Notes under the pieces: model-generated
Seen by the model: the letters and a program-made list of their open reading frames with translations, nothing else
Told to the model about the DNA's origin: nothing
Databases searched by the model: none
In this document: piece after piece, positions 1 through 11,479 of the stretch
Layout of the letters: each line of letters starts with the position of its first letter
Position numbering within the stretch: position 1 is the first letter of the stretch
Program-made: the position numbers and the translations under genes
From: Channa striata
Lineage: Eukaryota; Chordata; Actinopteri; Anabantiformes; Channidae
Direction of reading: 5' to 3'
Assembly (NCBI GenBank): GCA_033026295.1
Contig: CM065168.1
Span: forward strand, 30,517,226-30,581,225
Length of the DNA: 64,000 bases

Positions 1-324
1 TGGTAACATCCATCATTTATTATAACTCAATTTTTATAATGTCCAAAACCTTTTTTTTATGTCAACAATAGAAGAAATAACAGGAGTTTGGGAAGTTGGT
101 GCTTGACTGGAGAGCTAACGTGTTTGTTTGCTCACATACACACACACACTCCCACGCCGGTGGAATGATGAGAACTTCGTCGTCCATGAACGTCTCAGTC
201 AGTTTAACCACTGTTATTATTCTAATCATGATGACATGTTTTTAAATGGATTATTATACGTTTTCATTAATAACACGCTGTCTGGAAAGGATTGTTGACG
301 CGCAGGGTGGCGGTGATGGGAGCG

Positions 325-355
<31 letters not shown>

Positions 356-826
356 ACACACCACACACACACACACAAAGCCACATATGCATAAAAATTA
401 GAAAAGGGAATATGTGCAATAATAACAAGAAAGAGTTTTAAGATTTTAACACAACACATACACACACATGCATGCTGATGACATGTTTTCACACCGCTAA
501 TTACAAATTACACAAAGTTAAAGTTTTTGTTAATAACACGCTGTCTGGTAAGTTTCTGTATGACGAGGACACTGGTGGGCGAGACACACACACACACACA
601 CATACACACACACACACACACACACAGAGTATATGCATCTATGCTCTTGTCATGTTTTTAATTGATTTCAGCTATAATTATTTTTGTAATAACACACTGT
701 CCCTTTCTCTCATCTGTATGTCGTAGCGTTTTAAAAATGGATAATAATTACGTTTTTTTCCTGTTTTTATTAATAACATGTTGTCTGTAGCAAAGCACAC
801 ACAAAAACACATTCACACACACACTT
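1..826. repeat. Degenerate tandem repeat with embedded (CA)n arrays
   Basis: The motif TTAATAACACGCTGTCTG or a close variant occurs four times, at about 267-284, 530-547, 686-702 and 768-787. Each copy is preceded by an AT-rich stretch with ACATGTTTT-like sequence or its remnants. The first, second and fourth copies are followed by a (CA)n run (about 325-377, 584-627 and 798-824). The spacing shrinks from about 265 to 155 to 83 bases, so this is a decayed tandem duplication rather than a clean satellite. Open frames across it are low-complexity Thr-His or Val-Cys repeats and are not genes. Confidence 0.6.
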
Positions 827-938
827 CATCTCCCCACTGCCCTCTCTTTACCCCCTCTCCGCTCCTCCTCACTGTCCTCCTTTCATCTCCTTTCGCCTCT
901 GACCTCCTCCTTCTCTTCTCTCTCTCTCTGTGTCTTTG
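827..938 (+). repeat. Pyrimidine-rich tract
   Basis: This is a run of almost only C and T, ending in (TC)n, on the plus strand. It lies about 120 bases before the long purine tract that starts near 1060, so the two strands of a pyrimidine/purine asymmetry sit side by side in opposite orientation. No coding potential. Confidence 0.65.
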
Positions 939-1059
939 ATATTGCAGTTTGCGGATACCACTCGCTCTAAACTGTAAATCTGTCGCTCGATTCTCTTTTT
1001 TCCTAAAACACACACACACACATACACGCGCACCTGTGACAAGCTGTCACAATAAATAT

Positions 1060-1169
1060 AGAGATAAGAACAGTTGGAGGAAGAAGAGAGGGAGAAGAAG
1101 GAGAGGAGAAGAGAGGGGGGAAATGGCAGGACAACTGAATAGGAAAGGAATGAGTGAGAAGAAACAGAT

Positions 1170-1242
<73 letters not shown>

Positions 1243-2136
1243 AAATGATGGAGAAGTTTGTAGAAATAAGAGAGTAAATGAACGGTAGAGATTTGACAGA
1301 TTGACCAAAAGATAAAGGAGAAGGGAAGAAAGGAGCAATGGGAGAAGGACTACAAGAGGGAAAAGCAAAGAAAAAGGTAGAGCTGGATTGAAAATAACAA
1401 AAAAACAAGATAAATAGATGAAAAGAAGGAGGAAAAGAGTAAAGGGAAAGGACAAGGTACGTCAAGAAAGAAGGTGAGAAGAAAAAGAGGAAAGAAAATG
1501 GAAAAGGATGATGAGGAGCAAAAAGAGAGAGGTCAGATGAAAGGGAGAAGAGACAAGACGGGAAAGAAGAAATAAGTGAAAATGGGAGAAGATGGAGGAA
1601 GAAGAAGAAGGAATCAAGACCACAGAGAATGGGGAAAAAGGAGGAAGATAAGGACAAAGAAGTGGAAGCAAGGAAGGTCACTAAAGAAGAAGAGCAAAGA
1701 TAAAAGGACAATGAGAAAAGAAGTGGGAAAAAATGAAAGAAGGAAAAGAAAATTGGAGGAGGAGAAGAGAGAGAAGAGCATAAGAGAGAAGAGATGGACT
1801 AAGAAAACATGAGAGGAATGAGAGGGGGGGATAAACAGAGGAGGTGGCAAATTATGATGAACAGATGGACCAGAAAAGATCGAAGATGAGGGAAGTTTAA
1901 AGAAAATGGAGTGGGGGAAGATGAAGCGGAGCAACATTTACAAAAATTAACAAGTGAAAGGAAATGTTTGGTGGGAAAAAAAAACAAACGGTTAAAACGG
2001 GAAAAGAAGGATGGAGAAAAGACGGAGAGCAGAAGGAGAAATTACAGAGAATTGGTGAGGGAGGAAAGAAAAGAGGGAAGAGACGAGGAGGATGAGGGGA
2101 AAATATGAAAGAGGGAGGAGAAGTGATGGAGAGATT
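1060..2136 (+). repeat. About 1-kb polypurine tract with (GAAA)n core
   Basis: For roughly 1,080 bases the plus strand is almost entirely A and G with only scattered C or T. A pure (GAAA)n array occupies about 1171-1244; the rest is mixed GGA/GAA/GAGA units. The long frames on either strand (Ser/Phe/Leu-rich on minus, Lys/Arg/Glu-rich on plus) are composition artefacts. Such homopurine stretches can form triplex structures and impede replication; that is general knowledge of the sequence class, not shown here. Confidence 0.8.
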
Positions 2137-2216
2137 ACCTGGTGAACGAGTGGAAAAGCTGTTGTGACACTCCCTAATGTGATTTCTAAACCAATCTGCT
2201 AAGTGCACCTAAGAGA

Positions 2217-2267
<51 letters not shown>

Positions 2268-4015
2268 GTGTTCACAAGCATCAAATAATCTTGTTGCAGA
2301 CAACACCCTCTCTCCTCCCTCCCATCACCATCCTTCTATCTCTCTTCAGCTGCATCTAAAACTGAATCTTTCTCGCCGGTTAAGACATTTTTTTTAAACT
2401 CCCTGTAAATTTGAACTTAAAATGTGTTTGGTATCAACATAGAAAACGGAGTCTTCCAAAACAATGACATAAACCAGTTGCTCGTATGTGGAAGCTGTTG
2501 CCATCACTAAGAGGTTTCAAGAAAGTTACTGCAGTCAACATATTCCAACATATCAACTTCTGAAGAATTTCTGACCTCAGATAATTGCTTACCACATCTA
2601 CTAAGAACATGAAAAATGACCACGGCTGTGAATCTTCCCCACATCTCGATGATGCATTTTTGTGACTTTCAGCTCAGTGTTTTACCAGACTCACTTTAAC
2701 CCCAGCTCTGGCTTGTAGCTGTCGTGCTCTGGACACATAACTCACTGGACGTCGTCTAACTCGCTGAACACATCTTGTTCATCACCAAACAGCATATGGA
2801 CAACATAAGGCAGAACCTCTCCTCAGGTGGAGACCAAAAACAGAATGATTATTCGACTTCTGATTGCCACATTGTCAGAAACACTAAATGAAAATGTATA
2901 TTGTTCCATGTTCACTGAATTTGTAACTCTGCAAATGTTTTTGCAAAACTGTCCAAAAAATTACATAAATAAATTAAATGATGATTTGGCGTTGACTTTG
3001 GTTGGTTGTCCAAAAACCATTAAGAACCCACCACCCCGCACACAGTGCTACACTGAACATGTTTCTAAAAGGTGATCCTACTAAATATCGTCTAAACTGA
3101 CATGACTTTTGGGATAAGGAAACGTGTCGCCCTTGGGAGCAGTGTGTCTGGCTGAAGAGTTTTTACTTATTTTTGGACAAGCACAGAAAGAACAAGGCGA
3201 TCCAGGCTCCACACTGAGAACTAGTAACTAAGATCTTGCGATTTTGATGTGATTGTGGACAGTAGGAATCCTTTTTAAAAAGTCTGGAAATTCCCAGGAA
3301 CAATACAGAGGAAATTATCCTGTTTGTTGCCATCTTTGGTCAGTCATTCATAATGACTCTACAGTAGCCAATCACAGTTGACATAATTTGGTCATTTTTT
3401 CATCAGAACTTCAAGATCATAACACACCATTGAGTGGATGTCTCAGAGGAGCTGCACTACTGTTAAGCTAGTTAACCCAAAAGCATTTACAGGCTGCAAT
3501 TAAACCATAATTTGATGCTCACTCAGTTGCCAAACAACACAAACAGAAAAATGTGGCCGTATTAAAGCACAGTTTAACCGAGAACAGACAGTTCGATGGG
3601 ACTGAACGGGTGTTTAACCGGCTGAGACTAAGCAGATTGTGCCACTGCTTAGCACATGTTGGCCGTTTTCCGACAAAAGCATGAGGAGACAGAAGTTAAA
3701 CCATTGTCCCACCAGTAATGTGCTCCGGTGTGGATGGAGGTCGGCAAAGAAAATTACCTGGAAACACTAGTGTGGCCTCTTATTGTTTTCTTAGGCTTTA
3801 AGGTTTCCCTGGCTCAGTGTGGATTTATCCTCCTTTGAAATCAAACTTCCTTGTTCTCTCCCGCTGCCATTGTAAAGGTCTCTCACCCCCTCCGTTTGGA
3901 GACTCTCTCTCTCGAAAGTTGGACACTGAAACAGTCTTTGTGAAACATTATCTATTTCCCAGCACACACTCACAACCTGCATCTCCCCTCTTGCTGTTTT
4001 GTTCAGTCCACACCC

Positions 4016-4050
<35 letters not shown>

Positions 4051-4113
4051 GGGGGAGAGGATCAGTTCTTTTCCGTGGTGACAGGGGGTCATATTTCTTG
4101 CTTTGATCTTCAC

Positions 4114-4159
<46 letters not shown>

Positions 4160-5016
4160 TCTGTTTTCATCCAGAAAACAGTGAGAGAGTGAGAGAGAGA
4201 GCATCTTTCCTCTGTCTCTCACTCTGGCTACTTGCTACGCTGGCAAGCGAAGCATGAAACCATCTTCTCTACCCCTGAGACGCACAAACACACAGACACA
4301 CACAAAGTTGTTGAATAAAAATGTTATAAAAATTAAGGTGTGTACAGGATGTGAGGTACCTACTCAGATTACATCAGACATGTTCGCTGTACTTCCACTA
4401 AGCTTATTGTTCATTAAAATACAAATACAACTGCCCTCTGATGACTAATCTGTCGTAAAATTTCTTATTAACATTTTAGACATTTTTCAAATAAAACGAG
4501 CAATTATGTACTACTTCTCTATTAATCTTGACTTTAGTCCTGTGACGTGCACATTTGTTCCACTCATGGATACGAGACTCAATATTTCCAGGTACAATCT
4601 GGTACTTTTCTAGCTTCACAAATTACTACGCATAATCTGAATTTAATATTGGGGATCTGCCACAGCAGAGTCTGATCCAATACTTACATTTACCTAAATT
4701 ATGCCAAAATATGTGTCTAAATTTGACACATATTAATGTTCAATTAATCGTTAAGAGAGGCATATTATCATATCCAGAGTCCAAAATGGATTTACCTTAA
4801 TTATTAAAATATTGTATTAATTTTCAAACGTTTAAACAATTCTGCCACAAAATGTACAGCGAGTGATCGATAAATTATTTTCTTTGTCCTAATACAGACA
4901 CCATCTTCATTAAACCAGTTGAGCATTAAATCCCATTCACATGAACATAATCTCTCAGGAACACTTAAATTTAATAATTTGACCAAATTTGACACAAAGG
5001 TCCACTTTGACTCATG

Positions 5017-5095
5017 GGTGAACTGATTAGATTTTGATGGTCAAAGGTTAAAGGTTAAGGTCACTGTGACCTTTGACAGCCAGTCATTTTCTGTT
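5017..5095. promoter_or_regulatory. Nuclear-receptor half-site cluster with a perfect ERE-type palindrome
   Basis: The sequence contains AGGTCACTGTGACCT at 5058-5072, an exact AGGTCA-n3-TGACCT inverted repeat, which is the consensus oestrogen response element. Just before it lie GGTCAAAGGTTAAAGGTTA-like direct half-sites. Related GGTCAAGGTCACTGTGACC strings are, as I recall, part of a dispersed repeat in fish genomes, so this may be repeat-borne rather than selected. It lies in the putative dach intron. Function is inference only. Confidence 0.4.
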
Positions 5096-5799
5096 TTGTA
5101 CACAGAAAACGACCTGTGTGTCTTACAGGTATCTTCTCTATACTGTCACTTTTATTCTCTTGAAAGTAAAAAGTTTCAGCGCAACAATGTTTTGAGAAGC
5201 TAGCAAAGAAAAATCATCCACATGCGCAGCTGCCTCACTTTATGAAATGAGGGTCATTCTCAGCGTTTGGAGCTCACTTTTAAAGAAACGTACAAATTCA
5301 CTTTCATATTCAATAAACCAACAAACTAAACTACTGGAGCAGAGGCACTGCTGTGAACAACTGCTTATTTTTAGAAACTTCTAGATAAATTCTGCCTTTG
5401 TGTTGTTGGCTGAAAACGTATGGGGATTCAATCTGATCAGCGTTGCGATGGCTTCTGATAGGTCACTGTGCGGCTGTTAACACACACCACCACAGTGCAG
5501 CGAGGTGACCTCAGCTCCCCGCCAGCCAACACTTTAACCTTTATCAATTAACCAACAGCACAAAGCGGAGCTGAAACCAGACACACACGCATATGCACAC
5601 GACAACCACCACAGCACACCGACAGAAACAATACGCACAAGCATCTGCATAATACACACACTGTACACACACACACAACCATGGACATCACAGAAACGGG
5701 CACATACAGGCATTTAGGAACACCACCACAGACTTACACACACATATGTAACCTGAGCCAGTGTGACAACTGATAGCTCTGTTTGTGCTTGCTAGACAG

Positions 5800-5851
<52 letters not shown>

Positions 5852-6032
5852 ACACACACAGACATACCTCAGCCAGGAGGCAAAACAACGGACTGTGTTT
5901 GAGTGTGTGTTTGCGCGTCTTTTACAAACCACTGTGCCCCATTAAAAGAACTTAATGCTCCATGTAAAAGAATGAAAACCACCACACTGATGAAAGGAGT
6001 CCATGCTGAGTGTCTGTGGACATTATTCTGCA

Positions 6033-6072
<40 letters not shown>

Positions 6073-6297
6073 GCTGCATTTCTTTAACAAACCAAAACGA
6101 CTTTGCTCTTCCTGCGTTAGAGACAATACGACCTCCATCATTGGTACGTGTGTGCATCACTGAAGTGCTGAAGTGTGTGTGTGTGTGTTTGTTTGTGTCT
6201 CAGAGTGTGTGTGGGCTCTAACAGCCTGTCGTGATAAGGAGAGCCCAGAATAACACTCCAACATCAGCAGCCCTCCCTCCTGTCACTCACTATCGAT

Positions 6298-6337
<40 letters not shown>

Positions 6338-7037
6338 GTTGCTCTTTCTATAGTTGGGAGGACCATAACTGCCAAAATACATTCCCTGGCCTCTTACGCT
6401 AAACTGAATCTAAACCTAATGCACTCGTGCCTCTCGTGCTTAGACCCAAACAGCTCAACAGTTTGATAGTAATCATCTGCTTGACACAGTGCTCTAAGCT
6501 GTGTGCAGATAAACACTTACTTTCATCTTATTTTATTCAAAAAGGCGACAGGAAATGTGTTGACGTTGTCCACTTTTGTTACTGTAAAAGAGCCACGTGC
6601 TTGCACAACAAGAGGTAAAACCTCAATTAATTTCTATGTAAACAATAAAGACTTTAAAAGTGTGGCCCTTTATTCACGTTTGATTAACTTCTTCATTATA
6701 GCATTGTAATACAGCATTTTATTTTATTTCTCCTTAATTTTTTCAACTCTATAAGTCATTGATTGTGTCTACACTGATTGAGAAATAAAAATTAAGGATT
6801 AGGCAGGAGGAAAAATAACTTTATAGAACAAGTGTCCAGTGTAATCAGCATGTCTATGTTTTACACTTTTTTTTAAGTCTGCAAGTCAAAAAGTTGATGC
6901 CATTGCATTTAAAACAACTTGTATATTTAATTTTACATCCTTAAGTGCACATAAAAAGCATTTTTGATTTATGTTGAGTAATACTGTAATATCAACTAAA
7001 ATCTGCACTAGAGGCGCAAGTAGATGTAAGTGGTCGT

Positions 7038-7085
<48 letters not shown>

Positions 7086-7693
7086 GAACACACACGGGAA
7101 CACAAACACAGATACCAAGAAGATAAAGTATGTAAAAGCCTAGTGGGAGTCCTTTTTTTTTTGTTGAGCATTTAATTTTTACTTTTTTTTTTACCAGAGA
7201 ACAATGTTGATAGAGAGAGAGAGAGAGGGAGAGGGAGAGAGAGGCATTAGAGGAATGTCAATATGATTGGAGAGAGAGACGAGTGTGTGCACTGAGCGTT
7301 CAACAACAATAGCTCTCCAGCCGTGTTGTTCCATGCGCATTCACATGATCCATTATTACCCCTGACATGTACCGCTGTGTGTGTGTTTGTGTGTGTGAGA
7401 GTGAAAGACAGACAGAGAGAGAGAGAGACAGAGGGTGATCGAGATGGAGAGACAGAGGACGGAGGACGAAGGTGAAAGATGAGGATGAAGAAGAAGAGAC
7501 TGAAATACACTAAGTGTGTGTTTGAATAGAAGAGGCACATGGGGGGGTGACGTGGACGGAGACGGAAAGAATGAGTGATAAATGTGAAAAATGAGAGAAG
7601 AAACCAAAAAGACAGAAAGAGAGTGAGAGGAATGATCCCGCCCTTCGAAAAACAGGGAGAGGAGCAAAGATTTCATGCTTAATGAACTATAGA

Positions 7694-7695
7694 GT

Positions 7696-7777
<82 letters not shown>
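7694..7777. repeat. (GT)n microsatellite
   Basis: An almost uninterrupted GT/TG array of more than 75 bases, one of the longest dinucleotide arrays in the window. It lies in the putative dach intron and has no coding role. Confidence 0.9.
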
Positions 7778-10381
7778 TCAGCTAAAACCAGAGGTCCCTC
7801 CCCAACTATCCACTGACTCCACAGCAACACAGTACACTGTTAATAATTAGCTGATACAGAACAACCGCCACCTCAAACTGTCTGTCCTCAAAAACAGTTT
7901 GAGTTTCTGTCACTTTTCATCTTTCGGCAACACAAAAATAACCACAGTGAAAGCGCGAGTTGACATCCAGTGTTCCCACTGCAGTTCTGATGGGAAAACT
8001 CCAGGACTTTTTAAAAGGCAGGTTCCAGAAATAATTCAGAGCACTTGAATAAACCTAAACACGTTCCTCCTGTCTCCTTTTGTTAATGTTTCTCAGGGAG
8101 ACACAGCAACTATTGTGTCAAACGGAGTGAATTTGTTTAAAGCGGAGGTTTTCAAAGTCTTGCAGACACAAATAGACTACAACTCCTACTCCAACAACTA
8201 CTCTGCAGCCTTAAACGAATGCTGAATTAGCAATCAGGGGTCGCTGGTCGCAGTGTTTTCAGTGGATTACTTTCACAGTAAGAACAACTTGAAGTGGGAT
8301 CATTTGAAGTTGAAGAGTTCAAATTTCTCACTTTTTCATTTCGACTATGTGCGGATTCCCACTTGCTTCCTTGACGAAGCTCTCTTGTCTTCCAATGCTT
8401 GTAAATAATATTCACACCATGTATATGTCACAGTGAATTTTTAGAGTGTTTTCAGATTTTACTTGAGTTATCAGTTTTGGTCAGTTTCACTTTAGTCGGG
8501 AACCGGTGGAAAACAATGCCAAGTAAAACTAAAAACTTTTAAGAGGAAAAAATTAGAGAAAAACTGCAATTTCTTTGATAATTTCTTGAAAATACACGAA
8601 TTTTATGTATAAACTGAATACAATAAACAAAATAAAATTCCACCTTATCTGACTAAAACGCTTTATGACTTATTTCACATGTTTCTTGTTAGAAAAGAAC
8701 ATTTTCTTCATCTAACTGAAATATGTTTTGACAATACCATCCCTAACTGTTAAGCAAACGTCAGTTCTTTTTATTAGAGGTGGGCAACATGTTCAACAAA
8801 TCACCTACAATGTCACTCAACTGGGTCCTCGCTGGAACATTTAGGAAATTAGATAAATTTTACTGCAAATCAGGTTCCAACCCCAGCCCACCACCCCCCC
8901 AGACCTTTTTTTAGGAAGTTTTGGGTCACTGCCAGCTTCACCTGCGCTATTCTAATTTTAGTGCAAAAGTATTCAGAAATACTGAATTAAACCTTTAAAC
9001 GTTTAACGGAATGTTGTATTGAAGAACTACAGTGTCCTATAAAAGACACATCCTAAGAAAAAAAAAAGAGTTTTCCAGATGTTATTTTCTCCTTGGTGTG
9101 AAAATGTTTACAATTCTGATACATTTTCAGGTGTATTTGTCATGCATATGGTTTGTAGAGCAAGAGCTTGTTTCAAAACAGAGATGATCCCAATCTGATT
9201 CACAAGGCGTCACTTTAGAGTTTTAATTTGAAAGGTCAAAGCAGCCACTGAAAAGGAAACGGCAGGAATAAGCTGGTGACAGGAAGACATACAGTAGGCG
9301 CACACACACACACACACACACACAGCCATAATGCAAAAGGCAATAAAACACATGTCCATTTACAAGCAAATAGGCATTAATGCTGCATACAAACACACAC
9401 GCCATGTTAAGGCCAAAATGAGCAGTAACTCTCTCTCACACAGACAGACACACACACACACAGAAGCTTACACTTTTGTACACTTTCATTTACACACACG
9501 GGCACACACACCCACACACGCACGCATTTGCATTTGAGATATAAAGTAATAGATTATGAGTATGAGAAGCTTTTCCATAACAAAACAAAGCTGCAGGTTG
9601 TTTGGTGTAAGTGGATTTTCAGTTCACTAAAACATTAAATTGACACGCATGTTTGGCAACGCACACACACACACACACACACACACACTTTCTTCTTAAA
9701 AATCAATAGAATAAAAGCATCATTTTCGACACACAAGTGAAATAAGGAACAGTGCTGATAACATAACAGGAAGTCATTATCAGGAATATAACCATGAAAT
9801 AAAAAAGTCACTGAGCCTGTAATAAATGTTTGCATGGGTGTTCATCTCTCCTGCAAACGGTTATTTTGTTAAGAACATTACAGCAATTTTTATAAAAACC
9901 CAATTCATGTTGTATAGAACGAAACAGAATGAAACTCCCAGCAGATATTTACCGTTTTGTGAAATTGTTAAAAATGCCATAAAGTTGTTAATGATGATCA
10001 GATCGCTGGCAAGGAATATTATGGTTCTGCTCAGGCCAACAAAGATGATCAGGCTCAGATATTTAAAAAGAATTGAGTGTTAACACAACAGGAAGAAGGA
10101 TTACTGTAAGAATCTGGTTAGAAATGACTTCTTCACCATCACTGTCAAGTCTACCGGCCTGTACTGATATTAAAGGAAACAGAAGAAACAGAAACACAGT
10201 GATGGGCGGAAATTAAAAGAAGAGTTTAGTTTGAAATAAACATAAACTTCATTATTAAAAAAAATTAGAAAAAAGAAAACGTTTTTGAAGCTCGAAACAA
10301 AGTGTGAAGTTGGCGGGGAAAGCCCCGGTTCTGGACTGTTGCCGGGAGTTTTGAGTTCCTAACAAGACTTAAAGAACCGAC

Positions 10382-11049
10382 CTGGCGCTGGTGCAGTCCT
10401 GGTACAGCGTCTCGAAGTCCTTCCTGGAGATGAGCTTGCAGCGGTTCACGCCGGGCTGGATGGCGCCGAGCCCCCGCAGGACGCGCACCTGCTCCACGGT
10501 GCAAACCACCGGCGAGATGTCCAGCCTCTTCAGCTTGGTGTAGACGGTGTGCAGCCCGCCCACCAGGTGCTTCAGGAAGAGGTCGAACACCTGCGGGAGG
10601 CAGATGAGCTCCTGGCCGTCCACGCAGAAGCTGGCCACCTTCACGCCGTGCACCTCCACCAGTTTGCATTCGCTGCACAAACCCGAGTTGGACGAAGCCT
10701 GCGCCAGACCCGGGGAGCCGGGGGTCAGACCCGCGCTGGTGAGCGAGCCGAGCCCGCCGAGAGGACCCAGAGCCGCGCCGGCTCCGGACACGAGCGAGGC
10801 GGCGCCGCCGTTGCCCATGCCGGCCAGTGCGCCCCCTGGTCCGGGCAGGAAAGCGCTGAGCATGCTGTTGGTGAGCCGCGGAGAGGGGGACAGCGAGTGC
10901 GAGTGCGAGTGCGAGTTGGAGTTAGTGTGCGCCGGGCTGGACGTGCCAGTGGAGGCGTGGAGCGCGTCCGGAGCCGAGCGGTAGAGCGCGCCCGGAGTTG
11001 GGGCACCGGAGCCCGGCGAGAGCAGCGGAGGAGAGCCGGGCAGCGACAT
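10382..11049 (-). CDS. dach2: Dachshund-family transcription co-regulator, first coding exon (dach2-like)
   Basis: The exon encodes the N-terminal 222 residues of a Dachshund protein, a nuclear DNA-binding co-regulator that works with Eya/Six/Pax proteins in eye, muscle and limb development. Residues 1-120 are low-complexity Ser/Gly/Pro/Ala with a His-Ser run (SHSHSHS, about 46-52). From about residue 125 (CSECKLVEV) to the end is the Ski/Sno/Dac DNA-binding block, with hallmark strings ELICLPQVFDLFLKHLVGG, TVYTKLKRLD, GAIQPGVNRCKLISRKDF. The start is the ATG at 11047-11049; upstream codons in frame lack an ATG. The exon ends at AG|GTCGGT, so the last codon becomes Ser, as in the CTNAS of relatives. 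VDGQELICL and KRLDI-PVVCTVEQ favour DACH2 over DACH1, as does linkage to frmd7 and stk26, but the paralogue is not certain. HGVKVASF and TSA replace more usual residues, a mild divergence. Later exons lie left of the window. Confidence 0.85.
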
Positions 11050-11440
11050 GGAGGTGACGGTGGTGGAAGAAGGTGGACACACACCCTCTCCTTCACACAC
11101 TCACACACACTTTCTTCGTCTCGGTCTTTCCAGTTGGGAAAACACTTGTGAGTTGCGGCTCTTTCTGCTTGTTTCCCTCTCACTCGTCCCTCTTCGTGTC
11201 TTTCCTCGGTTTTCCTCTTCCCATCCACCCCGGGCTCTCCGCTCTCGTTATCCGCGCGTACAAACGGACTGTCCGATCTGTGCGTAAAAGCGAATGGATC
11301 AGACTCCAGGTCAGCCCTCGTCCTCGCCCCGCCTCCTTCATACATGACTGACGACCTGTTGAGCCAATCACAGAAAACCCCTGGTGGGACTGAGGACGTG
11401 ATTGGCGAGAAAAGAGGGGGAGGACTTAATTACACCCATT
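11050..11440 (-). promoter_or_regulatory. Likely dach promoter / 5' UTR
   Basis: Read toward the gene on the minus strand, this GC-rich stretch has GCCAATC (CCAAT box, about 11400-11406), an opposite-strand CCAAT at 11364-11368, and a GGCGGGGC Sp1-type box at 11326-11333. It then runs into an untranslated leader with no clear TATA box. Several out-of-frame ATGs lie between 11049 and 11345 (for example at 11343-11345), so the transcription start matters for translation and cannot be placed here. The immediate leader at about 11075-11110 is CA/CT-rich. Confidence 0.5.
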
Positions 11441-11441
11441 G

Positions 11442-11479
<38 letters not shown>

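Larger units (their letters stand above)
2137..10381 (-). other. Putative dach first intron (partial), no exon seen
   Basis: This DNA lies 3' of dach exon 1 on the minus strand and is taken as part of intron 1, which is very long in known dachshund genes. I find no second exon: no frame encodes the Ser-Arg-Pro-Gly-Arg-Pro-Pro-Lys-Arg stretch that follows the first dachshund block in relatives. The contents are AT-rich unique DNA and microsatellites: (GT)n 2219-2264, (CA)n 4025-4050, (CT)n(GT)n 4110-4158, (CA)n 5814-5848, (TG)n(GA)n 6033-6073, (CT)n(CA)n 6299-6338, (CA)n 7041-7083, (GT)n 7694-7777, and (CA)n at 9300-9324 and 9660-9688. Short frames here (60-140 codons) match no family I know. 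The reading depends on the dach exon call. Confidence 0.5.

Noticed and set aside
869..1711. A 280-codon minus-strand frame, Ser/Phe/Leu-rich
   Set aside because: It is the complement of the purine tract and GAAA repeat; there are no domains or splice signals, only low-complexity composition.
10549..11151. A 200-codon plus-strand frame over dach exon 1
   Set aside because: It is a GC-rich shadow on the opposite strand of a recognised exon, with Arg/Gly/Ala-rich composition and no family match.
10725..11345. A 206-codon minus-strand frame with an ATG upstream of dach
   Set aside because: It is out of frame with the conserved dachshund block; if transcribed it would be an upstream overlapping frame, but it has no protein resemblance.
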